From Neelides folsomi (taxonomy: Eukaryota > Arthropoda > Collembola > Neelipleona > Neelidae): a DNA stretch of 64,000 bases. The notes below the pieces were generated by a model. That model had not been told where the DNA came from, did not search any database, and saw only the letters and a program-made list of their open reading frames with translations. Position numbers and translations under genes: made by a program. The number at the start of each line of letters is the position of its first letter. Within the stretch, counting starts at the first letter, position 1. Shown here one piece after another: positions 52,401 to 64,000 of this stretch. The stretch lies in NCBI GenBank assembly GCA_034687125.1, contig JAQGBZ010000051.1:62001-126000 (forward strand). Direction: 5' to 3'.

Positions 52401-55400
52401 CTAATCGTTACATCGTTAGTAAGCATTTAGGTCTGGGAAAATGGATCTATGTATATATCTTTTAACTTTGGATGGATAGAGATACCTAATAATAATGATA
52501 CACTTTAGATACGCTATTAACTAACAAGGGATGAAATAAGCGAATAAGCCTATATCAAATAAGTACATTTCTTATACTAAAATAAGTATAAGATTCATAT
52601 AAATACATACTCGTTTATAGGATATGGAAGAAAGGTATAATGAAGGATATTTCCTTTTGGATCATATAAAATATGTGTATTTTCTTTTCTTTTATAGTCA
52701 AACATTTATTATTATAATCGCTAATGATTTCAACAAGTAGAATTACGTTATATTTTGAGATAAAAATAATGGTCTTTTAATGAGTTTTGAGGTAAAAACT
52801 CGTTTTCCGTCAATTGGGTGATGGAAATGATGAAGATGAAGACTATGAATTTCTTGAGATGAATGCTCTTGAAAAGGATGGGAGGGAAAAGGAAAATAGG
52901 CAATTATTATATATATATGTGTGGAAGGAGCTGAACGCTTGAGGAGGATCAGATCTGTTCTATTTCCTCAAGCAGTTAACGTTACTTTGTACAATTCGAG
53001 AGCTTCAACATTAAATATCAATTTAAACGGAAATGGTTCTGAGGGAGAAAAACGAGGATTTACAACCTACGTGTCCACTTCTGTTATAAAGAATTATTCT
53101 CCTTCGTTTTAAAACCTTTTTTGCTCCCAAGTCTCTGTCTTCTTTTGGTGATTGGCATTGTGGAGGGAGAATTATTGAAACATTTCGAGTCTGTACGGAT
53201 ATATAATTTATATTAGCCCATCCATTGTTCAAATTCATTTTTAAGGGGAAATCGGGGGCGTTAAATTTGGTTGGGTCCTTTCAGAGGAATGTGTATTAGG
53301 CCCATTATTATTTTGATTGTTTTCCGATCCTTTTATTATTTTTCTTAATTAATTATTTTAATGATGATTGAGTATATTACATATTATGTAGAATTAATCG
53401 AAGATTTAAGTAACGAATCGAATTTTTATTTCTCAAATCAAATCAAATCAATATATTAAATACTGATAAAAGAAGTATAGTATACATAGCTAAATATTTA
53501 AACTTTACACATATTTTTATCATAGATGATATTTTGTTGATGGTATTCATATCATGAAAATGCTGGGGGTGAATAAGTACGATGTGGGTCGAAATGGAAA
53601 GGAATTATAATGCAAATTAGTCGTTATTATAATTATTGGATAATTGAGTTCCTGCCCACTACAATTTAATTAGTAGAAAAGTGTGGCCTGAATATTAATT
53701 GAGGAATGACAAGTGTTTGGATGATTTAAATTTATAAGAATCCTTGATCAAAACTGGTGTTATTTCCTTATTTTGGCAGGAGATATGTCTGGGTACATGT
53801 TGGGCAGGATTCATTTGATGGGTCTTGGCCAGGGAGATTAATTTATTGGTTTCATTGATGCAAGAAATTTTGCAAGATGCGTAGGAGCTCTTATTTTTAA
53901 GATTGTTGAAATTCATTAAGTTATGAAAAAGGCAACATTTTGTGTCTCGTTTATGTATTCAATTCCTTGGTTGATGAGACGGATTGGAATAAATGAATTA
54001 TTTTGAGTGAGTGGATGTGAAAGTGTGTAATTTGGCTAAATCTCCACTTCGTCTCTCTTTATTCTCTTTAGGAATCAAATGAGAGAGAGAGAAATGAAAT
54101 GAAGTGTGAAGATGAGGATTTTATTCTCTTGTCTCTGTTCATTCCTCCTCCGGTCCAACTTTGTTTAATTCTCCATTCAACGAGGGTCTTAGTAGGGACA
54201 TTTGACTCATTGAGGCACATCATTGTTTTCATCATTACATTTCCACTTCAAAATGTTGAAAATGGTTTGGATGTGGGATGAAGTCGTGTGAGCGGAGGGT
54301 GGGAGTAGGAAAAGGAAAATATTCCACTTCACTATTATTATTATTATTATTATATGTACATGGGATTGAATGAGGATTTGAATCAAAGGAAATAATGACA
54401 TTGAGTGTAAGCCTCGGGTTCATTTCATGACTATGAAGATGATGAACTGCTTGACAACTTACCCATTAGTTTCAGCTTATATTTATGTGTATAAGTTTTA
54501 ACTTGAGCTTATGATTGAACTTAAGCTAGGAATCATGTAAGCTCATTGACTTTCCTCATTGCCTTATAAATTGAAAGAGTCAATTCCAATTCCTCCAAGC
54601 CTTTCTTCTCTGATCTTGAGCACTGAACAGATGATGACTATGTGTTTACATTCCAAGGGACAATTTACAAATTTTATCGCGCTTATCGATATTTTCCCCC
54701 TTGGGGATTTGTATGAATATTTACTTGAGTTGATATTGAAGAACGGTGAATGAATGAATTCATTCCGATTAAAATATCAGCAGATGGATTTATTATATGG
54801 GATTGTATAGTACTTATACGTGGGAGATTCGTTACAGAAGGAATGGAAAATATCTATGTGATTATATGTATATGGTATTTGGTATAGGTTTTGAAGTTTG
54901 CCTGGAGATTTAAATTATGCATTAAGTGATGATTGATTATGCGGATAACTTGGAGGTTGAGATGCATCAAGATGCTCTATAGTCTTTATAGAGATTCATT
55001 GGAGAGTATTATCTAATTCTTATATATCTAATTTTTTTATTCATTAAAGGCAATAGCTGCTCGTAATGCCATGGCCAAATGTCTTTATGGTGCACTGTTT
55101 GATTGGATTGTTCTTCAAGTTAATCATGCCCTTTTGAGCAAGAAGGACCCTGCCGGGTCTGAGTCCCTTGGAAAATCAATTGGCGTCTTGGATATATTTG
55201 GATTTGAAAATAAAGATTCCCAAAATAGTCTCGTGCCAAGGTAAGCCCATTACTTCACACTTACTTCTTCGACCTTGTCCTTTGGGACCTGTAAAGATAA
55301 CATCTACATAATATTAGGTATTCTCCTCTTTCTTCTCAAATTAATTTCAATTTTATCACTTGTAGTTTCGAACAATTTTGCATCAACTATGCCAATGAGC

Positions 55401-58400
55401 ATCTTCAACACTACTTTAACCAACACGTCTTCAAGTACGAACAGGAGGAGTATAAGAAAGAACAAATTCTCTGGACGAACATCGGCTTTATGGACAACAC
55501 ACCTTGTTTAAGTCTGATTGAGGCAAAGCCGAATGGCCTGATTTGCATCTTGGATGATCAGTGCAAGTGAGTGAAGAAAGCATTTGACTAATGATAATGA
55601 AAGTGATTGTGGAAAAGGAGAATAACTTTGATGAGGAGAACGAGAATAGTATTTGAGATGAACTACTGAATGAGTTGAAGGAATCTCCAGAGTAGAACTT
55701 AAAAATGACGTCTTTTAATATAGCAATTTCAATTAGGTTGTATATGATTAATATGAATATCAAATCGACATTTTTCTAAATATATAAAAGCTATTTGTAG
55801 AAGAGAAGGAAAAGAAGAAGGGCTTAAAAATATTCAAATGAAAAAGATTGGGAACAAAAGTCGGGATGGGATTATTTTTCCAATTATTTATAAAGCAAAA
55901 GAGTTACATTTTATCTTTTTTTTATGTAATAGAATCTCAAAAATATTTTTTTATTGTATTAAGCATTTTTACGACTGAGGTTTTACCGAAAGGAGTATGC
56001 GTTTGATCTGTATGTATGTATGTGTTCGTTTTCTTTGGAAGCTAACTCCTCCCAAACGCCTTAACCAATCAGACAACATAATACATCAACGACGTGATTT
56101 AATGTCGGGCAAGTCGGGCAAGTGGTCTAATGTCGGGTAAGGGGGTAGGGACTTTTAATTTCATAATGGTTAATTGATTAACCATGATTAACCATAAAAG
56201 AAAAAAATTCAAAATCCATTAGAAACATAATTAATAATAAAGATCTAATGTTAAAAAATTCTTTTTTTAATATAAAATAAAGTTAATGGCAATTGGGTTA
56301 AACTTTGTAAATGGATTTAACTTTTTGAAACTTTAACCAACTTTAAATCACTTTTTAAATCAAACAATGCATTCACTCCTTTCGGTTAAAATGATGAAAT
56401 AAAACCAATTTGAAAAATTGAAAAAACGACTGAGGGATGGGTATTAAAAAGCATGAAATAACCTCAACAAATGATTAATTAATTGTCGAGGTCGTCGCAA
56501 ATTAGAAATATATAAAAAAAATTATTGTAATCAAAATCACTTATACCAAACACATCATAACGTATCGGTAATTGTAGGCTCCTATCGGTTACCGGAGTTT
56601 CGGGTAAAGATCGGGTAATGAGATTTTAATTTACGGGGATTACGGGACCCGTCAAGATATCATCAGGTACGGGTACGGTTTTTAATATTATCCGTTCGGG
56701 TGCCATTCGGGTCAATTTCGGATATTATCATAAAATACCGAAAAAGGTAAGTTTGGGCTGATAAAGTAAGAATTTTTCACGTATCCACGAATTTAACTAG
56801 GTATGTATGTTAAAATTAGATGTAAAATACCGTCATTTGTGAAAATCAAGCCACCTCTGAACCGGATTTAAGGATAACATGAAGAATTTGCGACGACTTC
56901 GGCAAATAATTAATCATATGTTGAGGTTATTTCATGCTTTTTATTACCCATCCCTCAGTCGTTTTTTCAATTTTTCAAATTGGTTTTATTACATTTGTAA
57001 AAACTTTTTCGTCAACTTGTCTATTTTTCCATTTCATAATAATTTATTGGGATATAATTAAATGTGTTTCTAGAAAGTATATTTTTTGTATAAAGTTTAT
57101 AAAGATAATTTTTGATTACAAACGGAAAATAAACTACAAATGGTCCTTGATTAAATAGTTAGGAGATTTTAACAAGATCTAATAAAGATGCAATAAAAAG
57201 TTTCGATGAATGGCCTACGCGAAGTTGAGAGTTCTTTAGTAATAAATTTATTGGGACGAGAGGGAAAATGAATTGAATTGTGATAGAAAGAGTTTGAGCT
57301 TTATTGATTTTTGATATGACATTTGTGGTTTTGATGTGAATCGCAGTTTTCCTGGAGCCACGAGCGAGACTCTTCTTCAAAAGTTTAATTCAGTACACAA
57401 AGAACACGAGTTCTACGAAGTCCCACAAAAGAGAGAAGCAGCTTTCATCCTTCGCCATTATGCTGGGAAAGTTAAATATCAAGTAAGTTGAACCCTGATG
57501 TTCCTTCAATGTAATCCTCGGCTCCTCAATTGCGCAACTTGATTAATTTTAGCTCAATATAATGAGACATCTTTCAACTCAACTTCTCGGTTGAGATCTC
57601 TTCGTTTCAATGAGACACACTGGAAAGGGAAACCCAATCAATCTAACAATTAGTATGAACCACGTGGAAAATTTAATTATGATTTACCTTTAAGTTTTCA
57701 CCCCAACTTAGAGATAGTTTTAGTGAGGTTTCTTTGCATAACATACAATGGTTGCATTACGTATTGTATACACAATACTGGATACAATACTTGAAATGTA
57801 TTATATTGATATTGGGCTGGGCATTGTTCCTTGTTGACTCAACTTTCACAAGATCATTTATCTTTATGTGTGGGCAAATGTCCTCTGGCTTTTCATAACA
57901 TTATGTCAATATTACATTACATTCATTCTCATTTCCTTCATCCTAATCGTAAAGGGGAAATCAGAGGATTAAACTCAATAGATTACTTTCATTAAACCTC
58001 TCATTGCTAATTATTCCCAATAATTAAATTACTTAAAGTTTAAATTTAATAGTTTAATAATTAGCCATTATTACATAAATATTTCAATTAATGAGCTTTT
58101 CTAGTGAAAACGATATTTGATTGATACAATGTGTACCTACTGTACAGTTAAGGTATATAAATTAAATAATAAAGCATGTTACCCAATATTATAAATATTT
58201 AACCAATGGCCAAGGGTATAATTAGTACTTTTGCACAATAAATTAATCTTAAATTCAAAATGATTGAGTTGTTTTTATTAAAGTAATTTAATATTAATTA
58301 GCAAGTTTCTCGTGTATTATCATTATTAAAATGAATAATAAAATTTGTAAGCCCTTTTAACACTTTTAAACAGTTCTTGAGTCAGTTTTCTAAGTCACGC

Positions 58401-61400
58401 TTTTAAGTATATTTTTGAAGAGGTTTTGAAGGGCCCTTGGAAGTACAAAGGAATAATGAGAGGCTTAAAATGTAATCCGAATCATAATTCCATTCTGATG
58501 CATTTGTGATTGTACAGGTAATGGAATTCCGGGAGAAGAATATGGACCTCATGCGTCACGACATCGTTAGCGTGATCAAAAACAGCTCCCTTGCTTTTGT
58601 CCGAGAGCTCGTTGGAATTGACCCGGTTGCCGTCTTTCGTTGGGCAATTCTTCGGGCATTCTTCCGTGCCTATTTTGCTTTCTCTGAGGCGGGACGAAGA
58701 CATCGGGCATTTAAAGGCAAGGGTTTTGATTTTCTTTTTTTATCCACCCGGTACATTCTCCCATTATCATTTTCCTTCCTTTGTGTAGCCAAGAGCGCAT
58801 TCAACAGGGCTTTTTCAACTACGAGCCGTCGGCGGTCTTCCGGAAATGACCATTTAGTCAAGTAAGCCACTTATTTCCATTATTGATTTTCTTCCTCTCT
58901 CTCATTAATGCAAATCTTCACTTTCTCATTCGGGCACTCGGAATAAATAATACTAATATAATGTAAATATTTAAATATTAAACTTACTTTATATATACAT
59001 TTATACGTATTTAAACATACATATATTACAATGATCAAGGTGTGGGGGCTAGATTTGAATTAAACACTTTAGATTTGAATTATTGCCAATGTTTTGTCTC
59101 TTTACATCTCATTGCTCAATAAATAATTCCATTACAATTCATTGTAATAATTTATGAAAAGACATTGTGTTAACAATATTCCAAGTAGTCGTATTTACAA
59201 TATTCCTATTACCTACTTTATTGTTAGTTAATGGATAAGGTTTTAACAGCAGAGTTTCATTATACTTAATTGCGTAGTTTCACTCTTTCGTGTTTCACCA
59301 ACTATCCTTAACAAGACTTTTGAATTTTAACTATAAAATCTTTCATAACGCATTCTCATTTAACTGATTGAGAACACGGGCGTTAACAAATTTTGGAAAA
59401 TTAGTGCTTTAAATTGTGTATAGTCTTTACAATTAGTGGAATAGAATCATATATTGTATATTCTATAATATTTATTAACACAAATACACTTAATATGAAA
59501 AATATACTTATTTACAAATACTTATAAAGCATTATTCAAATGTACAAATTGAGTTTAACCATTCTGAAGGTGTTGGTTCATCATTTTAGTTGAAGTTATT
59601 CATAACATAATAATAATGGTGATTGTTTTGTTCTCGCGGTATAGCCTGCTTGTGACTATCTCTTCTGTCAATTTGCGCATAAATCGGATAGCGTAAGTAC
59701 ATTATGTATTTGCCATCTTCTTCCTTCATCTTGTATATACATTTGTATTTTAGTGTTCTGCTGTCAAAGACTTGTAAATATTTAATTATTAAGGGTTGAG
59801 ATCATTGGGTCAGCTTATTAATTCCCATTGGAGTGTATTTTGCATGATTTCTGTGTTTTGTTTTTTGTTTCCCTAATATTATTCTTTTTTTGTTGAATTA
59901 AAACTCTAAAGTGGGGATGAGAATTTGGATCCGTCTCACATTCCTCTCTCTCGAACTGACGGAGGTGAGATTGGGACGAAGAAGGCAAATCGGAGATCGC
60001 GACAGTATTCCCACCACCATAGTTGCCGTCCTTATCCGAACATGAGCAGTAATTGTTCCAAATTGAACAATTCGGGCCATGGGGACGGAGCGACGACGAT
60101 TTTACCGAAGCTTCCCAATGGCCACACTCCAGGATACCTCGTTCAAGAATTTGCTCAACAACCGGCTTCCAAATCTCATTTACCTCTTCACTCTGGCCCT
60201 TGTTGCTACCCTGCTTATGATTTTGATCAGTTCTCTTACGTGTATGTTTTTTCATTTCTTTTTCAACTACGAGTTTTTAAAAGCCGTCTATTTAAGACAA
60301 AACAGCTTTTCTATGCTTATATCATAACTTAATGAAATTCGGTTTTTCTTAAATAATTATTTGGCAGATATTAACATAACATAATAAAGTTATGTTTAAT
60401 TATCATATACTTAAAAGCACATTTAGCGAGTTTTGATGTTTGAACCGGAAAATTTTAGTTGAGAATTCTACAGAATATTTATGTAGATTAAAATAATTTA
60501 GGAATAACTTGATTTATTGAAATTAAACTTTCCTTTTATTTCATGTAAAATCAATTACTGTCAGTTTGCAGATTTTCCAACTCTTACAAATTAGATTAGC
60601 TGAACAATATATTATAATTACTTATGATTACTTTGTTCTATTTTATATCATAACAATTTTGCAATTAGGTATTATTCGAATTTCAAACGGTGAATTTAAC
60701 TTTAATTAATTTTGTTCTAAGAATTTTGATTAATTTTGAGCTCCGCTGAAATATTATTTTCGTGATTGATGTTGGTTTGCATCTCACTCAATGTTGGTCC
60801 TTCACAAAGTCTATCCTTTACTAAATCAGCAGGGTAGAAATTGATGTATTTTCTCAATGTTTTTTAAAATTGGTATTTTGATCAATTTTCATATCCATTT
60901 TTGTAATGTATATAGGAAGAATCGATCCTTTCGCTCTCATTCCTATGTGTCCCGTGGGATGAAAAATCTCCAAAGTGTGAAGATCTTGGCGAGTCAAACG
61001 GTGGCAATTGGGGTTTCCAATAAGAGCTACAATCCTCGGAAACAACCGATATCGGTCTCTGCACAGTTCCAGCAATCACTTCATTCCCTCATGGTCACGC
61101 TGAACCAAGCAAATCCTTTCTTTATCCGCTGCATTAAGTCAAACTCGGACAAGGTACGCACGAACCGATTTATTCACCTATTTAACCTTTAGTTTATCCA
61201 ATAAAACCCACAATTTAACACAATTTACACTTGAACAAAAATTTAAGTTGAACTTCTTTTTAGTATGATATTTTTATATTCATAATTTTTTCAATGTTTT
61301 TTTTTCATTATTTTATTTTAATGATTTTGGATCATTTCAGCTACCGAATAAATTCGATGATGAAATTGTATTGAGACAATTGAGATATACCGGAATGTTG

Positions 61401-64000
61401 GAGACTGTGCGGATTCGTCAAGCTGGGTACAATGTCCGACTATCTTTTGAAGAGTTCATTCATATTTATCGAATCCTTCTACCACGTGGATTGGAGAGGT
61501 TTGTATTTAACGGATATCTCATTTACTTTTATGTATTTAGAGTATTTACTACCTAATGTATGTAGTTATTAAGTGTATTACATTCTATTTGTACTAGATT
61601 TCATTCTTTAATGTGTGTTAAAATGACACGTTTGAATGTGGTGAGAGGATTTGTTTAACTATTTTTACACTTTTGCAGCACGAAGAAGGACATTGAGGAA
61701 TTTTTGAATTTGTTAAGTCTGAACCGACTGAATTACCAAATCGGCGAAACGAAAGTATTTCTTCGTGAGTCCGAAAAGATCAAACTTGACTTTTTCCTTC
61801 ATCAACAAATCATGGCCAGCATTGTGAGGATACAAAGATGGTATAGGACACTGTTGGAACGGAGACATTTCATTCGTGTTCAACATGCCATCATCAAAAT
61901 CCAAGTAAAATACATATTTGACTCTTTCCTGTTTTAATCCTAAATATAGATAATATTATGACATGAAGATGTTTTGAGGATTTTGACTTCACTGTGTATT
62001 ATTTATTTATTCGGTCTTTGGTTGATTGTATAGGCCTATGTTCGCATGTTCCTGGCACACAAAACGGTTACGAATCTGCGGATGCGAACTCTCGCTGCCA
62101 CTTACATTCAAAAAGTATGGAGGGGATATAGGGTTCGGAAATGGTATCAGAACTTGCGAACGAGCTGCATCCAGTTCCAGGCAATTGTGAGAGGGAATTT
62201 TGCTCGTCAAAGGTTCACCGCCACTTTCGACCAGAACTCATCCAGGCATTCCAATAAGCCCAAAGAGGTAAGAAATGTGATATATGGAAGATAGGGATAT
62301 TATTATTATATCAATTGGATTTATAAGAAAGGGAGTGCAGTTATGAAACTTCCTGTGGTGATTCCTTTGTTGAAGGATTTTGATGAGAAATGATGATTGG
62401 TTTCTTGTAGAATCTCCTCAGTGTCAATCGAGTGAAAGGTGAAGACTCCCATTCTGGTCAATCCACAGACGAGGCCTTTTTGTCAAAGGGCTCAAGTCAG
62501 GAAGAGCTTGATGAAAGCAAACTGGTGATTCCCTCAGATCTCGGTGACTCTGAAGAGTAAGTTCATTATTTCCTAATACTGTTAGTATACACATTTATGA
62601 AGTTATTTGGAATTTATAAATTAATAAATGATCCATTGGTATATGTACTTAATTATGTATGATATATTTAATGTGATATATTAATTTGTATGGGATGTTT
62701 TAGGAGCAGCGGAGTGCATGAAGATAGCGAATCTGAGTCAATAAGTTCATATCGAGATTTACGTCACATTCCCACTACTCATCGGCCGCTGCCGTCGTTG
62801 TCGGAATCAATGCCAACGCTCACCTCCAACCCACAAGCTCAACCACACCATTGGAGCAACTTCAGCCCATCTATGTCAAATTTTCCACATGGTTTCTCAC
62901 AGAATGTACCTCAACAGTTGGGTGGTTCTCCATCATTGGAAAAGTATGCTGGGATTAATTTAACATTAGGAATTAGATTCAGAGCTCTCCACTCGAGCCT
63001 TGTACTAAAATCCAATTAATGTTGCAGGAATTCTAGTCAACCGAATGCCCCACCGCCCATCAAACAAAGGACCAACAAGAAGAAATCCCCGACTAAAAAT
63101 GCCAAAATTAATAAATCTGAAGAGGAAATGAATCGATTGGATGAAGCATTGAGTGGTGAGTTATTTCTGCTTCGTATGATTTTTTATTCGAGTTTTATTA
63201 GGAAAATCGTATTATTAAACTTTTCTTTAATTTGGAAATTTTTTATTAAAAATATTAGGCTTGAAACGAGATGAAGAAATTATGACAAATGTGAGCAAGA
63301 ATCCTTTCAATCGAGCAAAGAAGCATATTAAAACGTTGATTGGTATGTGATAATTTTAGCAAAAGGATCAATAATTATTTTAATTATTTAATGTTGTTTG
63401 TTTCTGTTAATTCTAATATAATTATTAAGCATTTTTATTCTTTATTTCAGTTGGTGGGAATAGTAAGACGAAAGCGGAGAAAGAAGCTGCCATTTTAGAC
63501 AGTGAGAGTGAGACGGAAGACACAGACACTCTCACCATCTCAAATTCCTCTTCAACACCTTCAACCATCACTTTGGATTCTGCCGAGACTCAGACGACGA
63601 GGAATAAAAATAAAGAATCCCATTTGTCACTCCAGGCCTACCATGGCGAGTCCCATAGGGATCTTGGGAATTTGAAGACAACTCGATCTCTTCAGTCCTT
63701 CTCAACCCATGATGGGAAGTTTGAGTCGAGGGAGAGGAGCGAAGAGACGCGATCCAGAATTGACAGAAGAGAAGAACGAAGGCGGTTGATTGAGGAAAGA
63801 GCGGCGATGAAGAATTTGTCAATTGATACGAGTGGAGAGAGACGGGAGAGTGAGGAAAGTGGAAGCAGCAGCGAAATGAGGAGGGAAAGTCGAGATAGCA
63901 ATCAGAGCAAAGGGAGTTATGCAAGCGGAAGTCCCAGTAACTCAAGTCAAGATAGTCTTTTCGAATTAAGAAACTCATCTGAGAGATTTAGTGGAAGAGA
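40406..64000 (+). CDS. Myo9: Unconventional myosin IX, 5' part (20 coding exons; continues past the window)
   Basis: Exons: 40406-41275, 46792-46886, 47053-47215, 50446-50581, 52142-52332, 55050-55240, 55366-55566, 57347-57482, 58518-58716, 58789-58861, 59912-60241, 60916-61153, 61341-61498, 61679-61904, 62034-62267, 62411-62556, 62704-62943, 63028-63155, 63259-63342, 63451-64000, giving 1529 aa so far. In order: Ras-associating domain (~7-88); motor with P-loop GESGSGKT (248-255), switch I NNNSSRF (~300-306) and switch II DIFGFE (533-538); a long loop-2 insert (~715-890); the actin-binding [12 protein letters not shown] and [10 protein letters not shown]; converter; four IQ motifs (~1040-1130); then a Ser-rich tail. 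The N-terminal RA domain and the block [20 protein letters not shown] are specific to class IX. These myosins move on actin and inactivate Rho through a C-terminal RhoGAP domain, not reached here. Oddities: a 4-residue insert after switch II and a GC-AG intron. Confidence 0.95.
41276..46791 (+). other. Myosin IX intron 1
   Basis: A 5.5-kb intron following the P-loop exon. It is AT-rich, with scattered GC-richer blocks and short fortuitous open frames on both strands. No nested gene, tRNA or transposon was recognised. Near 45595-45660 there are imperfect repeats of GGATATAGCTGGCTATACT. Confidence 0.7.
47216..50445 (+). other. Myosin IX intron 3
   Basis: A 3.2-kb intron. No nested gene or mobile element was recognised. 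A GC-richer stretch at about 49010-49450 has no open coding structure. Confidence 0.7.
50582..52141 (+). other. Myosin IX intron 4
   Basis: A 1.6-kb AT-rich intron in which nothing further was recognised. Confidence 0.7.
52333..55049 (+). other. Myosin IX intron 5
   Basis: A 2.7-kb intron. Apart from a short (ATT)n run, no structured element was recognised; open frames on both strands appear fortuitous. Confidence 0.7.
54332..54352. repeat. (ATT)n microsatellite in myosin IX intron 5
   Basis: Seven ATT units. Confidence 0.9.
55981..56391. mobile_element. Candidate short-TIR element
   Basis: TTTTACCGAAAGGAGT at the left (55981-55996) recurs inverted at the right (about 56374-56391, with one extra base). 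Inside is a GC-richer stretch with repeated GTCGGGCAAG words (about 56103-56145). The TIR is short, so this is tentative. Confidence 0.4.
56398..56990. mobile_element. Foldback-type element with 106-base arms
   Basis: Arms 56398-56503 and 56885-56990 are inverted copies differing at about 5 of 106 positions with no gaps. The 381-base centre contains several CGGGTA/CGGGTC words and no open frame. The near identity of the arms points to a recent insertion or ongoing arm correction. Confidence 0.85.
57483..58517 (+). other. Myosin IX intron 8
   Basis: A 1.0-kb AT-rich intron in which nothing further was recognised. Confidence 0.7.
58717..58788 (+). other. Short GC-AG intron in myosin IX
   Basis: The donor reads AAAG/GCAAGG and the acceptor TTTGTGTAG. 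The 72-base interval is a multiple of three and has no stop in frame, so retention would insert 24 residues, hydrophobic and unlike the surrounding myosin. A GT donor further in (58751) would leave only 38 bases. Confidence 0.65.
58862..59911 (+). other. Myosin IX intron 10
   Basis: A 1.05-kb AT-rich intron in which nothing further was recognised. Confidence 0.7.
60242..60915 (+). other. Myosin IX intron 11
   Basis: A 0.67-kb AT-rich intron with a strong GTATGT donor; nothing else was recognised. Confidence 0.75.

Larger units (their letters stand above)
55567..57346 (+). other. Myosin IX intron 7, carrying inverted-repeat elements
   Basis: A 1.8-kb intron, most of which is occupied by two adjacent inverted-repeat units (55981-56391 and 56398-56990). 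The rest is AT-rich. Confidence 0.75.

Noticed and set aside
60079-60327. Hydrophobic open frame resembling a membrane protein
   Set aside because: It overlaps myosin exon 11 in another frame. Only the other frame joins both neighbours in phase.

Overview
The window is nuclear DNA of an arthropod. It is AT-rich, its genes are split by GT-AG introns (many of 60-150 bases, some of several kilobases), it has polyadenylation signals, and nothing in it is bacterial. A Rebers-Riddiford cuticle protein and a tailless-type nuclear receptor fix the phylum. I cannot name the species; a springtail, mite or crustacean seems as likely as an insect. Gene models were built by hand from splice sites, and each finished model keeps one open frame across all junctions.

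Layout. 1-1674 (minus): part of a receptor tyrosine kinase-like gene (juxtamembrane region and kinase N-lobe, lacking the catalytic lysine segment). A run of ankyrin repeats lies directly upstream in the same frame, separated from the transmembrane exon by one TAG. 3627-8057 (minus): tailless, six coding exons, 482 aa. 8058-15280: a long gene-free stretch with GC-richer islands, probably regulatory. 15341-16275 (plus): RR-type cuticle protein with a TATA box. 18330-18961 (plus): a tentative two-exon membrane protein. 20314-23956 (plus): NADP-type malic enzyme, 15 exons, 574 aa, with a second, homologous and phase-compatible last exon at 24614-24762.

25112-30090 (minus): a PHF20/MBD-R2-like chromatin reader (two Tudor-like domains, C2H2 finger, PHD finger), 1403 aa, tail to tail with malic enzyme. 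31100-33267 (plus): a LAMP-like lysosomal membrane glycoprotein, head to head with the PHF20-like gene. 35088-36723 (minus): TYW3, a wybutosine tRNA-modification enzyme. 40406-64000 (plus): the first 20 coding exons of an unconventional myosin IX (RA domain, complete motor, four IQ motifs); its 3' part, where the family carries C1 and RhoGAP domains, lies outside the window.

The genes belong to unrelated housekeeping and developmental pathways and are not an operon or cluster. Non-coding space holds microsatellites and several short inverted-repeat elements of MITE or foldback type. The points most worth following are the ankyrin/transmembrane/pseudokinase arrangement in which a stop codon coincides with a splice acceptor, the duplicated last exon of malic enzyme, a 4-residue insertion beside switch II of the myosin, and a 72-base frame-preserving GC-AG intron in the same gene.
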